From the NCBI RefSeq assembly GCF_000026225.1, contig NC_011740.1, positions 3,472,001 through 3,536,000 of the forward strand: a stretch of DNA of 64,000 nucleotides. The letters are read 5' to 3'. The DNA is from Escherichia fergusonii ATCC 35469 (lineage in GTDB: Bacteria > Pseudomonadota > Gammaproteobacteria > Enterobacterales > Enterobacteriaceae). A program made the position numbers and the translations under genes. Positions 36,939 to 45,543 of this stretch are shown piece after piece (within the stretch, counting starts at the first letter, position 1; each line of letters opens with the position of its first letter). The notes under the pieces are model-generated. The model did not search any database, had not been told where the DNA came from, and saw only the letters and a list, made by a program, of their open reading frames with translations.

Positions 36939-37565
36939 ATGCTTTGGTCGTTTATCGCTGTCTGTCTTTCCGCATGGCTATCTGTGGATGCATCGTATCG
37001 TGGGCCAACCTGGCAACGCTGGGTATTTAAACCATTAACCCTTCTTCTCCTGCTGTTGCTGGCCTGGCAAGCGCCGATGTTCGACGCCATTAGTTATCTG
37101 GTGCTGGCGGGACTGTGCGCCTCACTGCTGGGCGATGCGCTAACCCTGTTGCCACGTCAACGTCTGATGTACGCCATCGGCGCATTTTTCCTCTCGCACC
37201 TGCTGTACACCATCTATTTCGCCAGTCAGATGACGCTCTCTTTCTTCTGGCCTCTGCCACTGGTGTTGCTGGTGCTGGGCGCGCTGTTACTGGCGATTAT
37301 CTGGACGCGTCTGGAAGAGTATCGTTGGCCTATCTGCACGTTTATCGGCATGACGCTGGTGATGGTGTGGCTGGCAGGTGAACTGTGGTTCTTCCGTCCG
37401 ACCGCTCCGGCGCTCTCTGCGTTTGTCGGCGCTTCGTTGCTGTTTATCAGTAACTTTGTCTGGCTGGGTAGTCACTATCGCCGACGCTTCCGTGCGGACA
37501 ACGCGATTGCTGCGGCCTGCTACTTTGCCGGACATTTCCTCATCGTCCGCTCGCTGTATCTCTGA
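36939..37565 (+). CDS. yhhN: TMEM86/YhhN-family membrane protein
   Basis: A 208-residue protein with about eight membrane helices; this is E. coli YhhN, founding member of the YhhN family. The eukaryotic TMEM86 relatives are lysoplasmalogenases, but the bacterial role is not established. CAAGGAA precedes the ATG. The zntA promoter starts right after its stop. Confidence 0.9.
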
Positions 37566-37571
37566 TAAAAC

Positions 37572-37603
37572 TTGACTCTGGAGTCGACTCCAGAGTGTAT
37601 CCT
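37572..37603 (+). promoter_or_regulatory. ZntR-controlled zntA promoter
   Basis: A -35 box TTGACT (37572-37577) and a -10 box TATCCT (37598-37603) are separated by 20 bp, the over-long spacing typical of MerR-family promoters. The spacer region holds the perfect 22-bp palindrome ACTCTGGAGTCGACTCCAGAGT (arms at 37575-37585 and 37586-37596). In E. coli zinc-bound ZntR untwists this promoter. Confidence 0.92.
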
Positions 37604-37638
37604 TCGGTTAATGAGAAAAAACTTAACCGGAGGATGCC

Positions 37639-39840
37639 ATGTCGACTCCTGACAATCACGGCAAGAAAGCCCCTCACTTTGCTGCGTTCAAACCGCTAAC
37701 CACGGCACAGAACACCAACGACTGTTGCTGCGACGGTGCATGTTCCAGCACGCCAACGCTCTCTGAAAACGTCTCCGGCACCCGCTATAGCTGGAAAGTC
37801 AGCGGCATGGACTGCGCCGCCTGCGCGCGCAAGGTAGAAAATGCCGTGCGCCAGCTTGCAGGCGTGAATCAGGTGCAGGTGTTGTTCGCCACCGAAAAAC
37901 TGGTGGTGGATGCCGACAATGACATCCGTGCCCAGGTTGAATCTGCGGTGCAAAAAGCGGGCTATTCCCTGCGCGATGAACAGGCAGCCGCAGAACAACA
38001 AGAATCACGCCTGAAAGAGAATCTGCCGCTGATTACGCTAATCGTGTTGATGGCAATCAGCTGGGGTCTGGAGCAGTTTAATCATCCGTTCGGTCAACTG
38101 GCGTTTATCGCGACCACACTGTTTGGGCTGTACCCGATTGCGCGCCAGGCATTACGGCTGATCAAATCGGGCAGCTACTTCGCCATTGAAACGTTAATGA
38201 GCGTAGCCGCCATTGGCGCGCTGTTTATTGGCGCAACGGCTGAAGCTGCGATGGTGTTGCTGCTGTTTTTGATTGGTGAACGACTGGAAGGCTGGGCCGC
38301 CAGCCGCGCGCGTCAGGGCGTTAGCGCGTTAATGGCGCTGAAACCAGAAACCGCCACGCGCCTGCGTAATGGCAAGCGTGAAGAGGTAGCAATTAACAGC
38401 CTGCGTCCGGGCGATGTTATCGAAGTTGCGGCAGGTGGGCGTTTACCTGCCGACGGTAAACTGCTCTCGCCCTTTGCCAGTTTTGATGAAAGCGCCCTGA
38501 CCGGCGAATCCATTCCGGTGGAGCGCGCGACGGGTGATAAAGTTCCTGCAGGCGCCACCAGCGTAGACCGTCTGGTAACGCTGGAAGTGCTGTCAGAACC
38601 GGGTGCCAGCGCCATTGACCGGATTCTGAAACTGATCGAAGAAGCCGAAGAGCGCCGCGCGCCCATTGAGCGGTTTATCGACCGTTTCAGCCGTATCTAC
38701 ACGCCCGCGATTATGGCCGTCGCCCTGCTGGTGACGCTGGTGCCGCCGCTGCTGTTTGCCGCAAGCTGGCAGGAGTGGATTTATAAAGGTCTGACGCTGC
38801 TGCTGATTGGCTGCCCGTGTGCGTTAGTTATCTCCACGCCTGCGGCGATAACCTCCGGGTTGGCAGCAGCGGCACGCCGCGGGGCGTTGATTAAAGGCGG
38901 TGCGGCGCTGGAACAACTAGGTCGTGTTACCCAGGTGGCGTTTGATAAAACCGGTACGCTGACCGTCGGTAAACCGCGCGTTACCGCGATTCATCCGGCA
39001 ACGGGTATTAGTGAATCTGAACTGCTGACACTGGCAGCGGCGGTCGAGCAAGGCGCGACGCATCCACTGGCGCAGGCCATCGTACGCGAAGCACAGGTTG
39101 CTGAACTCGCCATTCCCGCCGCCGAATCACAGCGGGCGCTGGTCGGGTCTGGTATTGAAGCACTGATTAACGGTGAGCGCGTGTTGATATGCGCTGCCGG
39201 AAAACATCCGGCTGTTGCATTTGCTGGTTTAATTAACGAACTGGAAAGCGCCGGGCAAACGGTAGTACTGGTGGTGCGTAACGATGAAGTGCTGGGTGTC
39301 ATTGCATTGCAGGATACCCTGCGCGCCGACGCCGTAACTGCCATCAGCGAACTGAGCGCCCTGGGTGTCAAAGGGGTGATCCTCACTGGCGATAATCCAC
39401 GCGCAGCGGCGGCAATCGCCGGTGAACTGGGGCTGGAATTTAAAGCGGGCCTGTTGCCAGAAGATAAAGTCAAAGCGGTGACCGAGCTGAATCAACATGC
39501 GCCGCTGGCGATGGTCGGTGATGGTATTAACGACGCGCCAGCGATGAAAGCTGCCGCTATTGGGATTGCAATGGGCAGTGGCACAGATGTGGCGCTGGAA
39601 ACCGCCGACGCAGCATTAACCCATAACCACCTGCGCGGCCTGGCGCAGATGATTGAACTGGCACGCGCCACTCACGCCAATATCCGCCAGAACATCACCA
39701 TTGCATTGGGGCTGAAAGGGATCTTCCTCGTCACCACGCTATTAGGAATGACTGGCCTTTGGCTGGCGGTGCTGGCAGATACGGGTGCAACAGTGCTGGT
39801 GACGGCGAATGCGTTAAGGTTGTTGTGCAGGAAGGGGTAG
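37639..39840 (+). CDS. zntA: Zn/Cd/Pb-exporting P1B-type ATPase ZntA
   Basis: A 733-residue P-type ATPase that pumps Zn(II), Cd(II) and Pb(II) out of the cytoplasm. The N-terminus has a Cys-rich site (CCCDGAC, near 29) and the metal-binding motif GMDCAACARK (near 55). The membrane CPC motif is in GCPCALVIS (near 392), the phosphorylated Asp in DKTGTLT (near 436) and the hinge GDGINDAPAMK near 628. ACCGGAGG precedes the ATG. Regulation by ZntR is visible upstream. Confidence 0.97.
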   Translation: MSTPDNHGKKAPHFAAFKPLTTAQNTNDCCCDGACSSTPTLSENVSGTRYSWKVSGMDCAACARKVENAVRQLAGVNQVQVLFATEKLVVDADNDIRAQVESAVQKAGYSLRDEQAAAEQQESRLKENLPLITLIVLMAISWGLEQFNHPFGQLAFIATTLFGLYPIARQALRLIKSGSYFAIETLMSVAAIGALFIGATAEAAMVLLLFLIGERLEGWAASRARQGVSALMALKPETATRLRNGKREEVAINSLRPGDVIEVAAGGRLPADGKLLSPFASFDESALTGESIPVERATGDKVPAGATSVDRLVTLEVLSEPGASAIDRILKLIEEAEERRAPIERFIDRFSRIYTPAIMAVALLVTLVPPLLFAASWQEWIYKGLTLLLIGCPCALVISTPAAITSGLAAAARRGALIKGGAALEQLGRVTQVAFDKTGTLTVGKPRVTAIHPATGISESELLTLAAAVEQGATHPLAQAIVREAQVAELAIPAAESQRALVGSGIEALINGERVLICAAGKHPAVAFAGLINELESAGQTVVLVVRNDEVLGVIALQDTLRADAVTAISELSALGVKGVILTGDNPRAAAAIAGELGLEFKAGLLPEDKVKAVTELNQHAPLAMVGDGINDAPAMKAAAIGIAMGSGTDVALETADAALTHNHLRGLAQMIELARATHANIRQNITIALGLKGIFLVTTLLGMTGLWLAVLADTGATVLVTANALRLLCRKG

Positions 39841-39882
39841 TTTTTCGGATTGCTGCCATCCTGACCATGATATACGGTGAGC

Positions 39883-39914
39883 CCTGCGAAGCTATCTAAT
39901 ACGGGCTTCGCAGG
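39883..39914. repeat. Inverted repeat just after zntA
   Basis: CCTGCGAAG (39883-39891) and CTTCGCAGG (39906-39914) are perfect arms around a 14-base loop. It lies between zntA and the DUF2004-like gene. There is no T tract on either strand, so it is either a rho-dependent 3' structure or a trace of the insertion that brought the next gene. Confidence 0.55.
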
Positions 39915-39948
39915 ATCTCATTACATAACATATACATGGAATCAATGG

Positions 39949-40443
39949 ATGATTACGTTAAATTCAAATTACTGGGGAAGGCTCGCTGTTGATGAGTCAG
40001 AGGGTTTCGCAGAATACGTAACAGTTACGCTTAACAATGAAAAGCGAACTGTCTGGCTAAATATTTTTGAAGATGTCCTGCCAAATACCCCCATTGAGAA
40101 AATCGTTCCACTCCTGGATAGCCTCCCTGCATGTACTGAAATTATCCGCAACGTACTTGCGCAAAAGAAAGGAACAAATGCGTTTGTTGATGAGTTTATT
40201 GAGTTTCATTTAGATGAACTCGATGCTGAAACATTACAATCTCTTGATATAACTCCACCTACGCACGAGGCCTGTGCAAAGCAACTCACTTTACGTGGCG
40301 TTCATCTCTGGTTAGCAGCTCCTGCTCCAGGCAGGTTAAAAATGACCGTGGATTATGGGATATCAAAGGATATCTCGGATCAGTTGCTGGTATTTAATTT
40401 TGATGAGCAGGGTGAGTTGCTGGATATTACCTGGGAAAGTTAA
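39949..40443 (+). CDS. DUF2004-like small protein, extra gene between zntA and tusA
   Basis: I chose the ATG at 39949 (MITLNSNYWGRLAVDESEGF), with GGA 8 bases upstream, giving 164 residues; the frame is open to 39877, but that stretch spans an inverted repeat and looks non-coding. The sequence resembles DUF2004 proteins, small alpha/beta proteins often scattered next to toxin or immunity genes. No membrane segment or catalytic motif is visible. Base composition is more AT-rich than zntA and tusA. K-12 has tusA directly after zntA, so this is an accessory gene. It is alone, without a visible partner. Confidence 0.72.
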   Translation: MITLNSNYWGRLAVDESEGFAEYVTVTLNNEKRTVWLNIFEDVLPNTPIEKIVPLLDSLPACTEIIRNVLAQKKGTNAFVDEFIEFHLDELDAETLQSLDITPPTHEACAKQLTLRGVHLWLAAPAPGRLKMTVDYGISKDISDQLLVFNFDEQGELLDITWES

Positions 40444-40555
40444 GTAATTCTGGGGGCGGTTTCATTTGCCCCTGTCGTTTAAGCTCCTGCACTTAACACG
40501 TTTGCTACCTTCCTGTACTTCAAATTTTTTTAGAGCATATAATCCCGAAGGGCAA

Positions 40556-40801
40556 TTAATGCCCTTTGCGAATCAAATAACGATAAGGCAGTCCATCCGT
40601 TTCTTTAGCAACCAGTTCGTGTTCCATAAAGGTACAAAACCCAGGAATATCGCGTGTCGTCGCCGGATCATCAGCAATAATCAGCAACGTTTCGCCAGGT
40701 TGCATATTGCGCACAGTTTTGCGCACCATCATCACGGGTTCCGGGCAGCGCAGGCCGAGAGCGTCTAAAGTATGGTCAGGGCTGGAAAAGAGATCGGTCA
40801 T
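40556..40801 (-). CDS. tusA: Sulfur-carrier protein TusA
   Basis: An 81-residue TusA/SirA protein. The active Cys19 lies in [14 protein letters not shown]. It accepts sulfur from IscS and passes it to TusBCD-TusE and MnmA for 2-thiouridine in tRNA, and it also affects molybdenum cofactor and Fe-S supply. Divergent from yhhQ. The stop codon lies inside a small inverted repeat (40548-40566). Confidence 0.96.
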
Positions 40802-41004
40802 TTTCTTCTCTGTCGCTAAAAAAACGGCGCTAGTTTACGCCCTGTTGTCCGTTAAGCCAATCAGGTTAACGATTGCGTATAAATTAGCCGTTGCAATGTC
40901 TTGGCAAAGCAGTATCATGCGGCGGCTTAAAAGTTTAGACGCGTTATTGCGGTAACTCGCTGCGCGTTGGGTTCCCTCACCCCAATTACCAAAAAGGTCA
41001 CAAT

Positions 41005-41670
41005 ATGACGCATTTTTCTCAATCGCAGCGCGTAAAAGCGTTGTTCTGGCTATCGCTATTTCATCTGCTGGTGATCACCTCCAGCAACTATCTGGTACAG
41101 CTCCCGATTACTATTTTTGGATTTCATACCACCTGGGGCGCGTTTAGCTTTCCGTTTATTTTTCTTGCCACCGACCTGACCGTGCGTATTTTTGGCGCGC
41201 CGCTGGCCCGACGCATTATCTTCGCGGTAATGATCCCGGCGTTGCTGATCTCCTACGTCATCTCATCGCTGTTCTATATGGGTTCATGGCAAGGGTTCGG
41301 CGCTCTCGCCCACTTCAACCTGTTTGTCGCACGTATTGCCACCGCCAGCTTCATGGCCTACGCGCTGGGGCAGATCCTCGACGTGCACGTCTTTAACCGC
41401 CTGCGCCAGAGTCGTCGCTGGTGGCTGGCCCCGACAGCTTCCACGCTGTTTGGGAACGTCAGTGACACGCTGGCCTTCTTCTTCATTGCCTTCTGGCGCA
41501 GCCCGGATGCCTTTATGGCCGAGCACTGGATGGAAATCGCGCTGGTCGATTACTGTTTCAAAGTGTTAATCAGTATCGTTTTCTTCCTGCCGATGTATGG
41601 CGTATTACTCAATATGCTGTTGAAAAGACTGGCAGACAAATCTGAAATCAACGCATTGCAGGCGAGTTAA
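41005..41670 (+). CDS. yhhQ: Queuosine-precursor transporter YhhQ
   Basis: A 221-residue protein with six membrane helices of the COG1738/Vut_1 family. In E. coli YhhQ imports 7-cyano-7-deazaguanine and 7-aminomethyl-7-deazaguanine for queuosine synthesis. Motifs include FPFIFLATDLTVRIFG (near 50) and the C-terminal VDYCFKVLISIVFFLPMYG. An AAAAGG site lies about 10 bases before the ATG. Confidence 0.94.
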   Translation: MTHFSQSQRVKALFWLSLFHLLVITSSNYLVQLPITIFGFHTTWGAFSFPFIFLATDLTVRIFGAPLARRIIFAVMIPALLISYVISSLFYMGSWQGFGALAHFNLFVARIATASFMAYALGQILDVHVFNRLRQSRRWWLAPTASTLFGNVSDTLAFFFIAFWRSPDAFMAEHWMEIALVDYCFKVLISIVFFLPMYGVLLNMLLKRLADKSEINALQAS

Positions 41671-41742
41671 AGGTACGTTATCAGAGTTGTGATAAGATGG
41701 GTGAATGAGCCGTTATGGCCGTTTATCGAAAGGAAGAAGTCA

Positions 41743-42300
41743 ATGCGCAATCTGGTTAAATATGTCGGTATTGGTCTGCTGGTTATGGGGCTTGCGGCTT
41801 GTGATGACAAAGACACCAACGCTTCAACTGAAGGCACCGTTGCTGAAAGCAATGCTGCCGGGCAATCAGTAAATTTGTTGGACGGTAAACTCAGTTTCCA
41901 GCTACCTGCAGACATGACTGATCAGAGTGGCAAGCTGGGCACTCAGGCCAATAATATGCACGTTTACTCTGATGCCAGTGGGCAGAAAGCTGTCATTGTC
42001 ATTATGGGTGATGATCCTAACCTGGATCTGGCAGTGCTGGCGAAGCGTCTGGAAGATCAACAGCGCAGCCGTGACCCACAACTGCAGGTCGTCACGAACA
42101 AAACCATCGAAGTTAATGGGCACAAGTTACAGCAGCTGGACAGTATTATCTCCGCAAAAGGCCAGACAGCTTATTCTTCTGTTGTTTTAGGCAATGTAGA
42201 TAAGCAATTGTTGACCATGCAAATTACGTTGCCAGCGGACGATCAACAAAAAGCGCAAACCGCAGCGGAAAGCATCATTAACACTCTGGAAATTAAGTAA
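41743..42300 (+). CDS. dcrB: Inner-membrane lipoprotein DcrB
   Basis: A 185-residue lipoprotein. The signal ends in the lipobox LAAC (Cys20), followed by DD at +2/+3, which in E. coli directs retention in the inner membrane. DcrB is needed for phage C1 and C6 DNA entry and has been linked to envelope lipoprotein processing. The ATG at 41743 has AAGGAAG 8 bases upstream; the in-frame start at 41689 would bury the signal peptide. It shows more substitutions against K-12 than average. Its terminator lies inside the end of yhhS. Confidence 0.94.
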   Translation: MRNLVKYVGIGLLVMGLAACDDKDTNASTEGTVAESNAAGQSVNLLDGKLSFQLPADMTDQSGKLGTQANNMHVYSDASGQKAVIVIMGDDPNLDLAVLAKRLEDQQRSRDPQLQVVTNKTIEVNGHKLQQLDSIISAKGQTAYSSVVLGNVDKQLLTMQITLPADDQQKAQTAAESIINTLEIK

Positions 42301-42303
42301 CGA

Positions 42304-43509
42304 CTACGATGATGAAGCGGTCTCCGACAGTGGTTGCGGAGGCCGTTTTTTTAACCGCCATGTTAGTAGTAATGCAATAACCACCAGCCCCGCCGCAGCC
42401 AGATAAATCACGGATACACCTGCCCAGCTCATGACCAACCCGGCTAACGGTCCGGTAATACCAAGAGATAAATCCATAAAGACGGTATAAGTCGCCAGAG
42501 CCGCCCCCTGATTTTGCTGTGGCACTGCTTTTACTGCCACAACGCCCAACGCCGGAAAGACCAACGAAAAACCCGCACCTGCCAGCAAAACGCCCACTTT
42601 CGCCATCCAGGGTACCATCGCAACCCCGACCAGTAGCAAGCCGATTATCTCAACACTAAAGCAAATCATCGCTACGTTTAAGCCGCCGATACGGTTAATG
42701 CCGCCAGGGAATAACAATCGTGTACCGACAAACGCACAGCTAAATAGCGTCAGTGCGAAGGCCGCTCCGTCCCAACCTTTCGCGTCATAAAACAGCGTGA
42801 TAAAGGTGGCGATAACGCCAAACCCGGCAGACGCCATTGCCAGCGCCATCCCATAAAGCCAGACTCGCCCCAGTACTGCACGAAACGGTAGCGGCTTCCC
42901 TTTGCTCGCTTTCACCGCTGGACGTGGGATCGCCAGCAGCAGTGCCACCAGGGCAACCGCCATAATAAAAAGTGAAAGTCCTTGTAGCCCAACCCAGTGA
43001 TAGCACAGAACACCAAGCGGTGCGCCCATCGCCATCGCACCATACGTGACGATGCCGTTCCACGAAATCACCCGACCAATGTGAGTCGATCCCACCGCAC
43101 CGACGCCCCACAAAGTAGAACCAGTGCCGGTAAAGCTTTGTCCAATTCCCAGAATCACACGCCCAAGACACAACAGTAACAAGCTGAGTACCGGCCAGCT
43201 GCTGGCACTCCCCGCCAGAAAATAGGCCCCACCACTGAGCAAACAGCCAGCCAGCCCAAACATCACAATCTTTTTGGGGCCTAATAGATCTGCATACCGC
43301 CCGGCATGTGGACGACTGAGCAAAGTGGCGAAGTATTGCAGGCTGATCACCAACCCCGCCCAGAAGGCGCTAAATCCCATCACATCATGGACATAGCCAG
43401 GTAATACCGCGAGCGGTAAACCGATAGTGAGATAGCTGGCGAAGTTAAACATGACAATTGAAACAATGCGCAGATTCAGACGCAGACCATTAAGTGCGGG
43501 CTCGGGCAT
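42304..43509 (-). CDS. yhhS: Major-facilitator transporter YhhS
   Basis: A 401-residue MFS permease with 12 predicted helices; the family A-motif-like loop is near residue 75 (GRYADLLGPKK). The K-12 protein has been associated with glyphosate and arabinose efflux when overproduced; its natural substrate is unknown. I chose ATG 43509 (MPEPALNGLRLNLR); the frame is open to 43551 but without a better ribosome site. The N-terminus is four residues shorter than K-12 (MPEPVAEPALNG as I recall). Its stop is only three bases from the dcrB stop. Confidence 0.92.
   Translation of the reverse strand: MPEPALNGLRLNLRIVSIVMFNFASYLTIGLPLAVLPGYVHDVMGFSAFWAGLVISLQYFATLLSRPHAGRYADLLGPKKIVMFGLAGCLLSGGAYFLAGSASSWPVLSLLLLCLGRVILGIGQSFTGTGSTLWGVGAVGSTHIGRVISWNGIVTYGAMAMGAPLGVLCYHWVGLQGLSLFIMAVALVALLLAIPRPAVKASKGKPLPFRAVLGRVWLYGMALAMASAGFGVIATFITLFYDAKGWDGAAFALTLFSCAFVGTRLLFPGGINRIGGLNVAMICFSVEIIGLLLVGVAMVPWMAKVGVLLAGAGFSLVFPALGVVAVKAVPQQNQGAALATYTVFMDLSLGITGPLAGLVMSWAGVSVIYLAAAGLVVIALLLTWRLKKRPPQPLSETASSS
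42318..42352 (+). terminator. dcrB intrinsic terminator embedded in the yhhS 3' coding end
   Basis: CGGTCTCCG (42318-42326) pairs with CGGAGGCCG (42337-42345, one G-U) around a 10-base loop, followed by seven T residues (42346-42352). It starts 18 bases after the dcrB stop and lies wholly within the last codons of the convergent yhhS gene. Confidence 0.9.
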
Positions 43510-43640
43510 CACGATTACCCCGTATTTAGAACAGAGTTTCATTTTTAACATGCAATGGTGTGAAAATCAGCAGGAAGAATCAGATTATTGCCCCGGAGAG
43601 TACCACTACACTTAATACAAAAAGTCACAGGAAATCACCG

Positions 43641-44690
43641 ATGGAAACCTCTCAACCCGATAAAACGGGAATGCACATCTTACTGAAATTGGCCTCGCTG
43701 GTAGTAATCCTCGCAGGTATTCATGCTGCGGCAGATATCATTGTGCAACTGTTACTGGCGCTCTTTTTCGCCATCGTCCTCAACCCGCTCGTCACCTGGT
43801 TTATTCGTCGTGGAGTCCAGCGCCCCGTTGCCATTACGATCGTAGTAGTGGTTATGCTGATCGCACTTACCGCACTGGTCGGTGTGCTGGCGGCATCATT
43901 TAATGAATTTATCTCGATGTTGCCGAAGTTTAATAAGGAGCTGACGCGCAAGCTTTTTAAATTGCAGGAGATGTTACCTTTTCTCAATTTGCATATTTCA
44001 CCAGAAAGAATGCTACAACGGATGGACTCGGAAAAAGTGGTAACCTTCACCACAGCGCTGATGACGGGGCTTTCCGGGGCAATGGCAAGCGTACTTCTGT
44101 TGGTGATGACCGTGGTTTTTATGCTGTTTGAAGTGCGCCACGTTCCTTACAAAATGCGTTTTGCGCTGAATAACCCACAGATTCACATCGCCGGATTACA
44201 TCGCGCATTAAAAGGCGTTTCTCACTATCTTGCATTGAAGACGCTGTTAAGTTTATGGACAGGCGTAATCGTCTGGCTGGGGCTGGCACTGATGGGAGTT
44301 CAGTTCGCACTGATGTGGGCTGTACTGGCATTTTTGCTCAACTATGTGCCCAATATCGGCGCGGTGATCTCCGCCGTACCGCCGATGATCCAGGTGCTGC
44401 TGTTTAATGGTGTTTACGAATGCATTCTGGTCGGTGCGCTATTTTTAATCGTCCATATGGTTATTGGCAATATTTTAGAACCACGAATGATGGGCCATCG
44501 TCTGGGAATGTCGACACTGGTGGTGTTTCTTTCTTTGTTAGTCTGGGGCTGGCTGCTCGGCCCGGTCGGGATGTTACTTTCAGTACCCTTAACCAGCGTC
44601 TGTAAAATCTGGATGGAAACCACTAAGGGAGGCAGTAAACTGGCGATTTTACTGGGACCTGGTAGACCAAAAAGCCGATTACCAGGTTAA
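43641..44690 (+). CDS. yhhT: AI-2E family permease YhhT
   Basis: A 349-residue protein with about eight membrane helices, including the family's C-terminal motif EPRMMGHRLGMSTLVVFLSL. AI-2E proteins include the autoinducer-2 exporter TqsA and Na+/H+ antiporters; YhhT's own substrate is unknown. The ATG at 43641 has CAGGAA upstream and gives the E. coli length; the in-frame start at 43560 would add 27 residues. In K-12 acpT follows directly; here the aryl polyene cluster lies between. Confidence 0.93.
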   Translation: METSQPDKTGMHILLKLASLVVILAGIHAAADIIVQLLLALFFAIVLNPLVTWFIRRGVQRPVAITIVVVVMLIALTALVGVLAASFNEFISMLPKFNKELTRKLFKLQEMLPFLNLHISPERMLQRMDSEKVVTFTTALMTGLSGAMASVLLLVMTVVFMLFEVRHVPYKMRFALNNPQIHIAGLHRALKGVSHYLALKTLLSLWTGVIVWLGLALMGVQFALMWAVLAFLLNYVPNIGAVISAVPPMIQVLLFNGVYECILVGALFLIVHMVIGNILEPRMMGHRLGMSTLVVFLSLLVWGWLLGPVGMLLSVPLTSVCKIWMETTKGGSKLAILLGPGRPKSRLPG

Positions 44691-45084
44691 TACGATTTAC
44701 AGAATTATCGATTGCCACCGTGATGAATACGGTGGCAATTTGAGTTAAGCGCGATAAAAATCATTCGCCAAATGAATTGCAATAACACATTCCCTAAACC
44801 AAATATATAAAACCAGCGAATATCTAAGGGCGTTTAATGTCCGATAAGGCACGCTTAATCAGAGCTATTTTTTATTGCCATGCCACTCACCCTCGCATAT
44901 AGTTGCTACCCGCTGGCTGCAAATTGTATTAGTTGAATATCTTATTTTGCATTTTCTTTCTTTGATTTATTGATTACAGAAATAGAAATTTGCTTTAAAT
45001 AAAAATACGTTGTCTCACCGGGGCAATAATTTCTGTCAGCATTAAATTCATTCGAATAAACAATACCTTATCAGGGAGTTTTTG
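44691..45084. other. AT-rich leader region of the aryl polyene cluster
   Basis: 394 bp without a supported gene between yhhT and apeA. After the yhhT hairpin the sequence becomes very AT-rich (about 44900-45070), unlike its flanks, as in promoters bound by H-NS-type silencers. The cluster promoter should lie here. TTGCTT near 44990 is a possible -35, but I cannot fix the start site by eye. Confidence 0.55.
44711..44739 (+). terminator. Hairpin after yhhT
   Basis: ATTGCCACCG (44711-44720) pairs perfectly with CGGTGGCAAT (44730-44739) around a 9-base loop, 20 bases after the yhhT stop. Only TTGAG follows, so the T run is weak, but the position fits a terminator that separates yhhT from the aryl polyene genes. 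Confidence 0.65.
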
Positions 45085-45474
45085 ATGAAACACTACATGA
45101 AATGGTTTGCCGCAATTGCTGTTGTGGGTGCTTTAGCAGGTTGTGCTCGTACTGCACCAATTGACCAGGTCCACTCTACTGTCAGCGCTGGTCACACTCA
45201 GGATCAAGTGAAAAAAGCCATTCTTAAAGCAGGTGTAGAACGTCAATGGATAATGTCCGAAGCTGGACCTGGCGTAATTAAAGCACGTCAACAAAGCCGC
45301 GCTCACACTGCAGAAATTCGTATTAATTACACCGCATCCAGTTACGATATCAATTATGAAAATAGCCAGAATCTCCAGGCTTCCGGCGGTCAAATTCATA
45401 AAAATTATAATCGTTGGGTACGCAACCTCGATAAAGAAATTCAGTTGAATTTATCTGCGGGCGCAGGGCTGTAA
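45085..45474 (+). CDS. apeA: Aryl polyene cluster lipoprotein ApeA
   Basis: A 129-residue lipoprotein: signal MKHYMKWFAAIAVVGALAGC with the lipobox LAGC and Cys20. The mature protein is small, with a beta-rich region (EIRINYTASSYDINYE). It is the first gene of the cluster. The letter follows the order published for aryl polyene clusters, where the first gene encodes a small lipoprotein of unknown role. ATG 45085 has CAGGGAG upstream and is preferred over the TTG at 45082. A hairpin follows it. Confidence 0.85.
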   Translation: MKHYMKWFAAIAVVGALAGCARTAPIDQVHSTVSAGHTQDQVKKAILKAGVERQWIMSEAGPGVIKARQQSRAHTAEIRINYTASSYDINYENSQNLQASGGQIHKNYNRWVRNLDKEIQLNLSAGAGL

Positions 45475-45486
45475 TTTTTTCTAAAG

Positions 45487-45505
45487 TCGGGCCGTTTCGG
45501 TCCGA
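45487..45505 (+). terminator. Weak stem-loop between apeA and apeB
   Basis: TCGGGCC (45487-45493) pairs with GGTCCGA (45499-45505, one G-U) around GTTTC, 12 bases after the apeA stop. A T-poor tail (TAATCATTT) follows. It may cause partial termination, so that apeA is made in excess of the rest. Confidence 0.5.
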
Positions 45506-45543
45506 TAATCATTTAATTCCCCTCTTAACAGGTAGTGCCGAAC

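Noticed and set aside
40548..40566. AAGGGCA/TGCCCTT inverted repeat over the tusA stop
   Set aside because: On the minus strand it is followed by CGGGATTATATG, not T residues; not a convincing terminator.
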